A stretch of 64,000 bases of DNA from Symsagittifera roscoffensis (Eukaryota; Xenacoelomorpha; Acoela; Convolutidae). This document shows, in pieces, positions 13,145 through 22,600 of the stretch; the first letter of the stretch is position 1, and each line of letters begins with the position of its first letter. Made by a program: the position numbers and the translations under genes. The notes beneath the pieces were generated by a model that had not been told where the DNA came from, made no database searches, and worked only from the letters and a program-made list of their open reading frames with translations. Location: contig NC_087064.1 of assembly GCF_963678635.1 (NCBI RefSeq), positions 22,058,509-22,122,508 of the forward strand. The letters run 5' to 3'.

Positions 13145-13351
13145 TTATGTTTGCAAATGAAAATCTAAATTCATTGCTAATAAGATTCTAAATATAAAAG
13201 TTTGTGTTGGCTTTTGCCGTACAATCATATAACTATATGGTAAGTTTCTACTTTGTCGTATGTCGTCTCTTGTTCGAGGTCTTCTTGCGATTCCGGGTAG
13301 TTCTGCTATCGTTCGGAATATCGGCTCTGATCTATTGAGTCGTAGAGACAT
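13145..13351 (-). CDS. Leader ORF of copy A (68 aa)
   Basis: This 68-aa frame starts MSLRLNRSEP about 90 nt downstream of the 5' LTR and matches the leader ORF of copy B (15,878-16,084) with three amino-acid differences and the same stop. It is arginine-rich (RRPRTRDDIRQSR) with a hydrophobic C-terminal part. Its position would make it an upstream ORF on the genomic RNA. It resembles no protein family I know. It may be a real small protein or a uORF that controls translation of ORF1/Gag-Pol. Confidence 0.5.
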   Translation of the reverse strand: MSLRLNRSEPIFRTIAELPGIARRPRTRDDIRQSRNLPYSYMIVRQKPTQTFIFRILLAMNLDFHLQT

Positions 13352-13439
13352 TTTAAAAATGTTTTGTCTAAATTCTAATCTATTTTTTTGGTTGAATCTA
13401 AGCTATTAAGGTCTATTCGAGACTTATGGTCGCACCAGA

Positions 13440-13849
13440 TGAGTTAGGACCGATGTGGTTAACTCATAGAGTAATTTCGGATAGGGTACACCGTCTGCTC
13501 GTCACGCTATCTTATTTTCGGCCGGATAGATTCGTGCAACTTTTTAGTCTAATACCGATCCTAATCTTACTCTTATACTTACTAGTCTCAGGGTGTTTAA
13601 CTAGTCTCTGCTAGGCTCAAAAGATCTAGGGTATACTGGTTTGTTGCGGCTGCTGAAGTTCTCTCGGAGAGACAACTAATTTCTAAGTTAAATTCAAATC
13701 TCTCTGGTGCTGAAATTACACGTAGTTTCAGCACTTACAAATAAGTGGGTTGTTAGTTAGATGGATCATGATTGGTTAATATTAAACACTTTACAGTGGT
13801 AAAATATCTAATTTATCCAATCATAAAATATAGTTTAGATCAGGTTCCA
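13440..13849 (-). repeat. 5' LTR of copy A (410 bp)
   Basis: It reads TGGAACC...CCTAACTCA on the minus strand, the same 410-bp length and TG...CA ends as the LTRs of B. The primer-binding-like TGGTGCGACC follows it with a 2-nt gap (13,428-13,437). It differs from B at scattered sites, for example around the GAGAGAACTTCAGCAGCC stretch, where A and C resemble each other more than B. Confidence 0.95.
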
Positions 13850-15353
13850 CTATTCCAACAAGTTTTTTGAGATACTTTCAAAAATCAGGTTTTGCCTTTT
13901 TTCTTCGAGTAAATATTCAGATGATTAAAAAAATTTTGAAAACCAATTCGTGAAATTTTGCAAATTACTTTAATCCAAAATTGACTAATAGACTACTTGC
14001 GCAAGAGAAAAGCTCAAAAAACACAAAAGTTAGGTTGTAAAGTTTCAATTTTTTTTTCTTCAAAATATGAGATAAGCTCCACTGAAAGTTTGCGGATTGA
14101 AAACTTTGTAATTAATGAAGCAACCTGCGTTCAGTTGTTAATATGCAAAAACGATTAGCTTGCTTCAAAATCGAGCTTTTTATTTATGTCTCGGCATACT
14201 CATTGGAAACATGCAGACTTGAAACCAAAGTGCTAATAAGTTTCTCAGTCGTTAAAGGCATATACGTCTGGTAATTGATTGGAATATATCAACAAGCAAC
14301 CATCTTTTTTTGTGTCAGAACCAAAACGACAAAAAAGATAAATTACACTTTTTTCCTATAATATTTATAACATAGACATTACACATTACCTACAATACTT
14401 AAATTTTCAAACACAAGAATTGAAAAAACAAACTGTTAATATTTCTGGTATTCTGGTAACGAAACAAAGAAACTCAACTAATCAAGAAGCCTGAAAAAAA
14501 CCATAACATAAGTATACTTGGCTTCTAGACTGGCCCAATCCATGAACTGGTAAAAGAAAAATTTCATTATCTGCAAACTACACAAATTGCCCGGGAGTAA
14601 TCTTGTATGGCAAAAGCTTTTAAGAAGTTTAGTCGTTTTTTGTTGGTTTACTGTTTTCCCCACTTCATTATTTTTGACCTTTTAATGATTTATTTCCTTT
14701 ATGTAAACTGTCCAATTTTTTCAGGTTATCGTTACGTGAGAATGATTAATTTTTTTTAGTTATGTCGTTTTTTTTCCACATACAAATAGGTATACAGCTC
14801 TGAAGTTTATTGTTTCTTTTCATGAAATTAAAATTAGCTGTTACCTGGACTTCTTTACTTCCCTGTTTGAAGTTTATACGCAGCGTAGAAAAATATTGTT
14901 TGCAGTTACAAAAGAATGTTCAAGTTCACAACATTTTGATAACACTCACTGAAAAACGTAAAGACAATTAGTATCAATTTCAACCTTAATTGGGAAATTG
15001 CCAGCAAAAATTTAACTTGTACGGTGGTAATTCTGGCGTGCATCGACCAAAACTACTCCTCTGAATCGAACTGAGCTGATTAACTTATCACACACGACTA
15101 ATTAAACCATTGCATTCAATTAATTAAGTTCTTGCACACGATGTTTTTAGATAGGCACAATTTAAACCAGAAAACTTTTCTCTTCTGAAGCAACTTGAGT
15201 AATTGATAAAGAATCCAGTTGACCATCAGACAAGAGATACAGCGAGGCAATATCATTTATAATTACAGTTGAACTGATGAAAAGCTGTATGAGCTTGTAA
15301 ATGAGTACAGTAAATTCTCAAAAAAGTCAGCAATGCAACAGACACAGCTCCTG
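13850..15353. other. Spacer between head-to-head copies A and B
   Basis: 1.5 kb of AT-rich unique-looking DNA between two outward-facing 5' LTRs. I see no gene with splice or domain support. The last bases (CCTG, 15,350-15,353) are the left target duplication of copy B. Confidence 0.6.
15350..15353. repeat. Target-site duplication of copy B, left (right copy 34,269-34,272)
   Basis: CCTG precedes the 5' LTR and follows the 3' LTR. A 4-bp duplication is usual for Ty3/Gypsy integrases. Confidence 0.85.
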
Positions 15354-15468
15354 TGGAACCTGATCTAGACTACATTTTATGATTGGATAATTTAGATATT
15401 TTACCAATGTAAAGTATTTAATATTAACCAATCATGATCCATCTAACTAACAACCCACTTATTTGTAA

Positions 15469-15496
15469 GTGCTGAAGTTACTTGTAATTTCAGCAC
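15469..15496 (+). promoter_or_regulatory. LTR hairpin
   Basis: GTGCTGAA pairs with TTCAGCAC around an inner TTA/TAA stem and CTTG loop, giving a 28-nt stem-loop. It is repeated at 33,974-34,001 and conserved in the LTRs of A and C with changes mainly in the inner part. A role in transcription or RNA processing is inference. Confidence 0.5.
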
Positions 15497-15557
15497 CAGA
15501 GAGATTTGAATTTAACTTAGAAATTAGTTGGACTCTCCCGAGCACTTCAGCAGCCGC

Positions 15558-15563
15558 AATAAA
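15558..15563 (+). promoter_or_regulatory. AATAAA in LTR (candidate poly(A) signal, also at 34,063)
   Basis: A single AATAAA occurs mid-LTR (ccgcAATAAAcc). In the 3' LTR the same hexamer is at 34,063-34,068. Its position fits an R-region poly(A) signal, but cleavage was not observed. Confidence 0.4.
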
Positions 15564-15765
15564 CCAGTATACCCTAGATCTATTGAGCCTAGCAGAGACT
15601 AGTTAAACAACCTGAGACTAGATAGTATAAGAGTAAGATTAGGATCGGTATTAGACTAAGAAGTTGCACGAATCTATCCGGCCGAAAATAAGATAGCGTG
15701 ACGAGCAGACGGTGTACCCTATCCGAAATTACTCTATGAGTTAACCAACTCGGTCCTAACTCATC

Positions 15766-15780
15766 TGGTGCGACCATAAG
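15766..15780 (+). promoter_or_regulatory. Primer-binding-site candidate
   Basis: TGGTGCGACCATAAG begins 2 nt after the 5' LTR and is unchanged in copy A. The leading TGG fits pairing to the CCA end of a tRNA whose 3' end would read GGTCGCACCA. I could not match this to a tRNA from memory, so primer identity is open. Confidence 0.6.
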
Positions 15781-15877
15781 TCTCGAACAAGACCTTAATA
15801 GCTTAGAATTAACCAAAATAGATTAGAAATTAGACAAAAACATTTAAAAAATGTTATACGACAATAATTTAATCGAA

Positions 15878-16084
15878 ATGTCTCTACGACTCAATAGATC
15901 AGAGCCAATATTCCGAACCATAACAGAACTACCCGGAATTGGAAGAAGACCTCGAACCAGAGACGACATACGACAAAGTAGAAACTTGCCATATAGCTAT
16001 ATGATAGTTAGGCAAAAACCAGAACAAACTTTTATATTTAGAATACTACTGGCAATGAATTTAGATTTTCATTTGCAAACATAA
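15878..16084 (+). CDS. Leader ORF of copy B (68 aa from conserved start)
   Basis: The conserved start is ATG 15,878 (MSLRLNRSEP). An in-frame ATG at 15,851 adds nine residues in B that have no counterpart in copy A, so the inner start is chosen. The protein is arginine-rich in the middle (RRPRTRDDIRQSR) and ends FRILLAMNLDFHLQT. It differs from copy A at three residues and shares the same stop. The ORF lies about 115 nt inside the element, long before ORF1. Either a small protein or a regulatory upstream ORF is possible. No homologous family recognised. Confidence 0.5.
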   Translation: MSLRLNRSEPIFRTITELPGIGRRPRTRDDIRQSRNLPYSYMIVRQKPEQTFIFRILLAMNLDFHLQT

Positions 16085-17016
16085 AACCTTGAAGTTAATC
16101 TTCAAAATCATTTCAGGCGCTAAACAAAATTATTAATATACAATAACGATTGATAAAAAGATCTAAGATCGTTTTCTTAAAACTCTGCAGTAATATACAA
16201 AACATGTTTGAAAAATATTTATTGAAAAATAAAAATAAAAATTAGTAGCATGACAGTAAAATGGTTAGTAATCATAAATCATCCTGTTGTTCCAGCTCCA
16301 TCATCTAAAACATAACAGCAATCATAAACCCACTAATATCATCAAAACACTAAATCTTTCCTTTACACACATTTAAAATTTTATTAAAACTTAAATTCAC
16401 TTAATTTTAAAACCAGATCATCAAGGCTTATCCTTGGATCTTAAATCATTTTCTACTTAATTAAATTTCAAATTTGATCATCAAGGCTTATCCTTGGATC
16501 AAACAGAACAACTTTGTTCTCCCCCACCCACTTAATTAGTGTCTAACGACCTCAAACGTCGATTCACTACCCAACCCTTTCTAAAGACCTAAGACTAATA
16601 GAAATTTTTAAACAAAACTAATCATTCAAATTAGGATAAACAGTGAAGAACTTCGGTTATTCATCCTTCACTTGACCCCCCTCTTACCAGACCCAGGATA
16701 AATCTTAGACTTAGTAAGTTTAAAATAGTATCTAACGAACTACTCGCGTTCTAATTATACCTGAACCTTGTGGATCGATTTACTATTCTCCAACCCTTGA
16801 ACACAATCACTACCCCTAAGTAAGATTAAGTAAGTTAACACCTTAACTTATACTAGCCACGAGAAAGTAAAAAATCATTCTTCGGAATCGATATACTTTT
16901 CTCTCCAACCCTGAACAAACAGACCCAGGTTAAGCTAACCAAAAAATCGTAAGAACTAACGGTTTAAGAAAATAGAAACCATTTAACAACCTTTTGCATC
17001 CGTCATCCTAAACCTT
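16085..17016 (+). other. 5' leader of copy B, non-coding
   Basis: A 932-bp untranslated stretch between leader ORF and ORF1, conserved in position and sequence with copy A. It holds the hairpin repeats (16,416-16,500) and a possible acceptor-like TTTCAG at 16,110-16,115. No other conserved frame seen. Confidence 0.65.
16416..16500 (+). repeat. Paired 25-bp hairpin repeats in leader of copy B
   Basis: Two identical 25-bp units at 16,416-16,440 and 16,476-16,500 (60-bp period). Each has an inner CAAGG-CTTAT-CCTTG hairpin flanked by GATC on both sides. The pair is present in copy A with point changes. Location between LTR and gag is where packaging or dimerisation signals sit in retroelements; that role is inference. 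Confidence 0.7.
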
Positions 17017-17484
17017 ATGTCATTTAAAAACCTAGGAAACAAACAAACAATCGTTTTACACAATTGTGAAATAGATAACAAAAAATACGACCTTGTAATC
17101 ACACCTCATACACAAACAGTTGGATACATTCGAACAAAACGACAAACACTAAAAAGAAAAATAATAACGAAACAAAGACAAATAACACGAAAAAGATTTT
17201 CAAAAAATCGAAACGCATTTTCTGAATCAGAAACCAACAGTTTAGACGAACTTTACAAACTAAAAGAATCAATAGATAAAAATTGCCCACTTCACGATCA
17301 ATTATATTTTTCTGACTCAGAAACAACTTCAAATTCATCAAAAAGAGGAAAAAGAAGAATAAAAAAGCAGTATAAACACAAACCAGTACATTTATACAAT
17401 TGGAATCAACCAATTCGACACATTAATAATTACATATTAACAGTCATCGAACGAAAAAATGAGCTCAACGCACACCCCAGGTGA
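17017..17484 (+). CDS. ORF1: small basic protein (155 aa), unknown function
   Basis: ATG 17,017 opens a 155-aa frame ending at 17,484. The protein is strongly basic, with clusters at residues about 40-65 (KRQTLKRKI, TRKRFSKNR) and 109-121 (KRGKRRIKK, like a nuclear-localisation signal), separated by a Ser/Glu-rich patch. It ends with a WNQPIRH-type conserved segment. The last 26 nt overlap the Gag-Pol start (17,459) in another frame. The same overlap and length occur in copy A, where ORF1 is also intact. It precedes gag on the genomic RNA, so Gag-Pol would need reinitiation, leaky scanning or splicing. A nucleocapsid-like or regulatory role is guesswork from charge. Confidence 0.7.
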   Translation: MSFKNLGNKQTIVLHNCEIDNKKYDLVITPHTQTVGYIRTKRQTLKRKIITKQRQITRKRFSKNRNAFSESETNSLDELYKLKESIDKNCPLHDQLYFSDSETTSNSSKRGKRRIKKQYKHKPVHLYNWNQPIRHINNYILTVIERKNELNAHPR

Positions 17485-18388
17485 AGAAAGTCCAGATGAT
17501 GATGAAATCTTTCCTTTTATAGTAGATGCAACCACTGATAGAGGACAGCATATATTTTGCAAAAATTTACTATTAAATTTATTTGAACCCGGAATCAGTC
17601 CATGTAAAACAGAGTTCCCAGATGTAAAAATCAAAAGACAAATCATAGACCACTACTTAAAAGATATATGCAACATAACACAACAGTATGGAATCTACTC
17701 CATAGAATTCACCTCACCAAACCATAATAATAGAAAATATACAATTCAAACAGACGATCTTGATTTAGAATTTTCAAAAGTTTTTTCAGAATATATAAAA
17801 AGCATCCAATATCATAACTCACAAAGAGCAAACTCCATATTCACCAATGAAGTTTTCGCAATAATATATAGTTATATTTCGATATTAGAAAACGAAATCC
17901 CAATAACAAATGTCTCACCGACAGAAACATCTAAACATTTAAGAGTACGACATGAAATAACACTACTCTCTAGTTATTTAAACATCATTAAAGAAAATTT
18001 CACGAAAGACGACGTTTCACAACATACAAAACACGATCTACAAAAAATTTTGGCATGGTTCATAATAGATTATTTCACACACAATATTGATTTAATTGCA
18101 CAAGCAAGAAAAAATTTTAGACCCCAAAACTCGAACGATGATACCGCTATCACAGAACAATCAGATTATGTTTGGGACCCCGAATGGTCTCATCCCGCAT
18201 TTATAAGCTTCCCACAATCAATCTCAAGTCAAGCAATAAGTACGATATCTTACATAAGAGATTATGTAAAAGTAATACCATTAACCATTGATGCAACACC
18301 ATTAAACTATAATACATTTTTGCCCGATACACAAAATAATAGTTTAAACTCTACAGTCATACACAATGAAAAACCTCAATGGAACTAG
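17459..18388 (+). CDS. Gag-Pol, N-terminal Gag part (frame breaks near 18,366)
   Basis: ATG 17,459 starts the fused Gag-Pol frame. The first ~120 residues are a conserved acidic-to-mixed segment (FPFIVDATTDRGQHIFCKN, LFEPGISPC), followed by a mostly helical-looking segment with AWFIIDYFTHNIDLI and the conserved YVWDPEWSHPAF. About 600 residues precede the recognisable capsid region, an unusually long N-terminal extension for Ty3/Gypsy Gag. Near 18,366-18,371 copy B has five As where copy A has four, shifting the frame. The last eight or so residues of this piece (NEKPQWN end) are out of frame. The remainder continues in the piece at 18,366-19,631. The extension matches no Gag domain I recognise. 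Confidence 0.85.
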   Translation: MSSTHTPGEESPDDDEIFPFIVDATTDRGQHIFCKNLLLNLFEPGISPCKTEFPDVKIKRQIIDHYLKDICNITQQYGIYSIEFTSPNHNNRKYTIQTDDLDLEFSKVFSEYIKSIQYHNSQRANSIFTNEVFAIIYSYISILENEIPITNVSPTETSKHLRVRHEITLLSSYLNIIKENFTKDDVSQHTKHDLQKILAWFIIDYFTHNIDLIAQARKNFRPQNSNDDTAITEQSDYVWDPEWSHPAFISFPQSISSQAISTISYIRDYVKVIPLTIDATPLNYNTFLPDTQNNSLNSTVIHNEKPQWN

Positions 18389-19631
18389 GAATCTTACTCA
18401 ACAAGATATCCAGACACCATCACACTTCATAAATGAAGAAATTGTACACACAACAACTACACAACAAAGTATTTCACCAATACGCCCAAATTTAACAACA
18501 CCAAGAAATACAAATCCTTCACAAACACAGGTAACCTTACAATCAACCGTTAAACCTTCGGTTGCCCCTAAATATTCACATATGGATTACCAAACATACA
18601 GACCCATGACAATACCATCAAAAACACGCAAAACATTCACTAGAAACAACTTTACAGACCATAATTATAATTATACACATCCATCAAAAACATATAATCA
18701 ACCACAAAGAAATTTTAACCAATATACAAGATCTCGAAATTGGGATAACCCAATGACCCAACCTAATTCAATAAATTTCCAAACAAATCCTCCACAGGAT
18801 CACAGTGAAAATTACCCATTTTTTCAACAAAATAAAAATAAAAAACAGACATCTTATCAAATGGATTATTTATCCTCAGATGATGATTTCTTACAACCAG
18901 ATATATTTGCACCAAATACTCAAGAATATCGTAGACAAGGAATACAGAGAACACGTACAAATCATAGAAATTTTTCTCCACAACCAATAGATGCACAACA
19001 TCAACAACCAATTCAACAACAAAATCTAATTAATACACAATCTTTTCAACCAATTCAACAACAAAATCCAATGACTGCACACTCGTATCAAGCATCACAA
19101 ATGCAAAATGAAATACCACTCCCATATTATCTCCAACAACATGAAATAACAAGAAACCAACTTTCAAATTTTTCTCAAATGCCAAATGCAGCAGAATCAT
19201 TACAAATGACAATGAATCCATACCTTATGGGTGGATCATCAATAACATCAAACAAACCTTTAATGGTTTTCACAGGAACAGACCCTGAATACTCTGTAGA
19301 AGATTATTTAAATGCAGTAACAGCAAACCTGATTTTAAATATTGGACCTGAACCAATTAATACGCCACTACATCAAAATTGGATACATCGACGCACAGCG
19401 TTAATACAAACAACCTTAGATGGCGCAGCCCAAAAATGGTTTTCAGTACTACCTCTAGAAATAAAATCAAACTGGAAAAGGTTTACACAGGAATTTTCAA
19501 AAATGTTTGACTCCGAAAGAAACAAACAACAACAAAGAGTTTTATGTAATGAAATTCGCAGATTACCAAACGAAACCATCAAGCAAATAGCAGTACGAAT
19601 CGAAACACTAGTTCGAAAACATATTCACTAA
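18366..19631 (+). CDS. Gag-Pol, middle part with capsid region (between two frameshifts)
   Basis: This piece is the shifted continuation of Gag. Its ATG (18,366) is only the first Met after the break, not a true start. It holds a Gln/Asn/Thr/Pro-rich low-complexity stretch (about 18,390-19,200), then a Ty3/Gypsy capsid-type region (about 19,255-19,620) with FTGTDPEYSVEDYLN, AAQKWFSVLP, WKRFTQEFSKMF and LPNETIKQIAVRIETLVRK, matching the retrotransposon Gag family pattern. Near 19,617 copy B lacks one G present in copy A. This returns translation to the original frame, and the piece ends in a few aberrant residues. The two indels cancel (+1, -1), leaving the whole Gag-Pol frame at 2,741 codons' length. 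Confidence 0.85.
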   Translation: MKNLNGTRNLTQQDIQTPSHFINEEIVHTTTTQQSISPIRPNLTTPRNTNPSQTQVTLQSTVKPSVAPKYSHMDYQTYRPMTIPSKTRKTFTRNNFTDHNYNYTHPSKTYNQPQRNFNQYTRSRNWDNPMTQPNSINFQTNPPQDHSENYPFFQQNKNKKQTSYQMDYLSSDDDFLQPDIFAPNTQEYRRQGIQRTRTNHRNFSPQPIDAQHQQPIQQQNLINTQSFQPIQQQNPMTAHSYQASQMQNEIPLPYYLQQHEITRNQLSNFSQMPNAAESLQMTMNPYLMGGSSITSNKPLMVFTGTDPEYSVEDYLNAVTANLILNIGPEPINTPLHQNWIHRRTALIQTTLDGAAQKWFSVLPLEIKSNWKRFTQEFSKMFDSERNKQQQRVLCNEIRRLPNETIKQIAVRIETLVRKHIH

Positions 19632-19657
19632 ATACACACGACTATAAAAACACAAAG

Positions 19658-22600
19658 ATGACAGAAATCTTAATGATGACCTTAACACCACAATTAAGGA
19701 AAATAGCAATAAAAAAGAGAGCATCCCATCCTTCTTCAATTCGAGAACCCGATTTAGATTTTCGAAAACTAGTAGACAAATTAGAACAAGCAGAAATCAC
19801 GATGAAACTAGAAGAAACGGAAAATCTGAAATTACAATACGTTAACAGAATTGAAACGACTCCCACTAATATTAATAATATACAGGAATCAGAGACAGAC
19901 CTCGTTGAAAAAATCACTGAAATACTCAATATTTACGAAAAGAACCCAAACTTTAAAGGCAAACCATCTTTCAAAAAATGGTGTAATTATTGCCGACGAT
20001 ACGGACATAGTATTTCCGAATGTAGACAAAAACAGCAAGACAATCAAAATAAACCTCAAAAATATAAAGAACCAAATAAATCATTCTATCAATACATGAA
20101 AAAAGATCAAAATCTACCGAACAAAACAGTCTACAGCAACAACAGTTCAGGAAAACCACTTCCGAACAATACAAATTATACAAGAAATCAATCACCATAT
20201 AACTCAAGTTATAGAGGAAGATCGCCAGAACGAAGAAACACGCACAATTCATCACAAAATCACTACAATAGACCAAATAGTCGAAATAACTACTCCAGAT
20301 CACATTCAAATACACAACGATTTGTTTCTAGATCTAATTCCCAATCAAGAAATAACTACTATCCAAACAACCAATCACGAAATTCATCATACAATAGGAA
20401 TAGAAACTACTCCTATAATCGAAATAGAAGTTATTCAAACAACCGAAACCAGAATTACCCGAACAATCAATCAAGGAATAACTCATATAATAGATCGAAC
20501 TATAACAGACCAAACAATAATTACCAAAACAGATCGCGAAATAATTCACAAAATCGACACTCAAGTTATAATAATCATTATAGAAATTATTCCCAATCAC
20601 CACACCGGAATAATAATAACTATAATAATTCTAATAATCGCCACAGAAGTAGTACACCTAAACATCAAAGACAAATCAATCAAGTACAATCTAATCCAGA
20701 AACAACATCAGACCCTCCAGGTATTGATGACACAGTAACTGATACGTTACAACTCAATCAAATAAACTGTACATCATCAGATTCAGAAAGTGATACTGAA
20801 AACACTCTTTCTATCAATATGATAAAAGTCGAAAATGACTATGAATCTGTCATATATGAACAACCCTTTTCATCACACATATATGAAAATCAATCAGAAT
20901 TTCTTCAAAATTATTACACTACACCCATAAATTCCACACCAACGACGCAAGAAACAAATGAGATTAACACTACAAATCAAACCAATAAAAATACCAAAAC
21001 AAAATGCTTGAATACAAACCACATTTATCAAAATATACAAAAAGAACAACCCAAAGAAAAAATTTGGACAATACCATTTCTCTTAGAAAGCCCAAGAAAT
21101 AAAGAATTTCAACCACCAGACCTTGAAATAGATTTTTTAATTGATTCAGGAGCAGAATCAAACATAATAAACATCCCCACATGGAATGAAATAAAAACTT
21201 TACACCCAAAGCTAACACCTCTTGAAACCTCCAGTAAGTTAGCAACAGCACAAGGATCAACATTGATAAACTACGGAAAAATCCAATTATTTCTCCTCCC
21301 CACCAGAACAATGGAGCAAAGCAAAATTTTAAATAAGCCATTTAAACAAATATTCCATATCACTGACATTAAATATAATATCATTGGAATACCATTTATT
21401 TCGAAGTATATACCAACAATTAACATACTAAATAGTAAAATATTAATCAAAGATAAATATACAAAAACAAAAGAAACATCCTTAACATTTTTTCAAAGAT
21501 TAAATAAACAACCACCATTCTTTTCAAAATTCTACCCGATATTTAACCAACAAAGAAAACACCTAAAACCACTATCAGGAAATATCTATAATTTTTCAAT
21601 CAAACAAGTTCACCAATATGATAAAGAACAAAACAAACAAAAATTTTATATGTCAGATTTTGAATTCAAACCTATTCACAAATTTTTCAAAATCACAATC
21701 TCATCCATAAAATATTTGAAAAATTCGAATTCAGATATCATTTCCTTACATGTCTATAACAACACACCTTACCAAGTAACATTACCTTTAGGACTTTTAG
21801 GATATTGTGAAACCAACGCTACAATATCACCAATACACGAAAAAGCCTATCGCGTAAATAATATACTCCAATTACTAGATATTTGCCAATCTACAATTCT
21901 TAATGAAGAATTATCTATAAATAATATAATAAGTAACGAAAACAGAAATACGGATTATTTCACAAAAACTCCATATTTCAAACCTACATTCAACATAAGT
22001 AACTACACAGAGGACCAACAAAAATTTTTAACAATGTTTAATTTCCAACATTCACAAATAACACAAGACGAATTCGAAAAATTAGCCAAACAGCTAATTA
22101 AATATTCATCAGTCTATGCAACATCAAAATTCGATGTTGGAAAAATCAGTTCATCACTACATCTCCCGTTAAAACCAGACGCAGTTTTCAAAAAACAGAG
22201 AGCAAGTAAAGTACCAATTCACTTACATGATAAAGTGAACAGATTACTCGACATTTTAGAACAATACAACATTATATCACCAGTTAATAAAGAAGAACAA
22301 CCAAAAGGCAACACATTTATCAACCCCGTTATCATTCTAGCTAAAGGAGAATCATTAAAAATCGTTCTCGATGCTAGATACCTCAATTCACTTATAGATG
22401 AATCAAAATGTAATTGGCCCATTGAACCAATACAAGTTATTTTAACAAAAATAAACGGCAAATACTTTACAACCGCCGATATGAATAGTGCATACAATCA
22501 AATGCCACTAGATGAACAATCACGACGTTTAACACAATTTGTTATCGGAAACCAACAATATGAATTCAACCGCTTATTCTATGGAATATCCATAGGACCA

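Larger units (their letters stand above)
1..13849 (-). mobile_element. Giant Ty3/Gypsy-type env-bearing LTR retroelement, copy A (decayed, 3' end outside window)
   Basis: This minus-strand copy runs from its 5' LTR (13,440-13,849) leftward through the leader ORF, ORF1, Gag-Pol, ORF3 and the first 453 codons of env, then leaves the window. Gene order and sequence match copy B throughout. Gag-Pol is broken into about eleven open pieces, so the copy cannot make its own polymerase. ORF1, the leader ORF and the visible part of env remain open. The right flank begins ctat; the other target-site copy is outside the window, so the duplication cannot be checked. It lies head-to-head with copy B. Confidence 0.95.
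15354..15763 (+). repeat. 5' LTR of copy B (410 bp)
   Basis: Begins TGGAACCTGATC and ends CCTAACTCA. I see no difference from the 3' LTR at 33,859-34,268 (offset 18,505). It contains a near-perfect hairpin at 15,469-15,496, an ATGATTGG/CCAATCAT inverted pair near the left end, and an AATAAA at 15,558-15,563 that could serve polyadenylation in the 3' copy. I cannot place the transcription start with confidence. Confidence 0.97.

Noticed and set aside
15260..15353. Short open stretch ending at the copy B insertion site, as if a host exon stop lay across the target duplication
   Set aside because: Only ~27 codons, an upstream in-frame TGA, and no acceptor in a matching phase.
15589..15816. 75-codon frame antisense to the LTR (also at 13,426 and 34,094)
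   Set aside because: It is LTR sequence read backwards, and its conservation is explained by the LTR.
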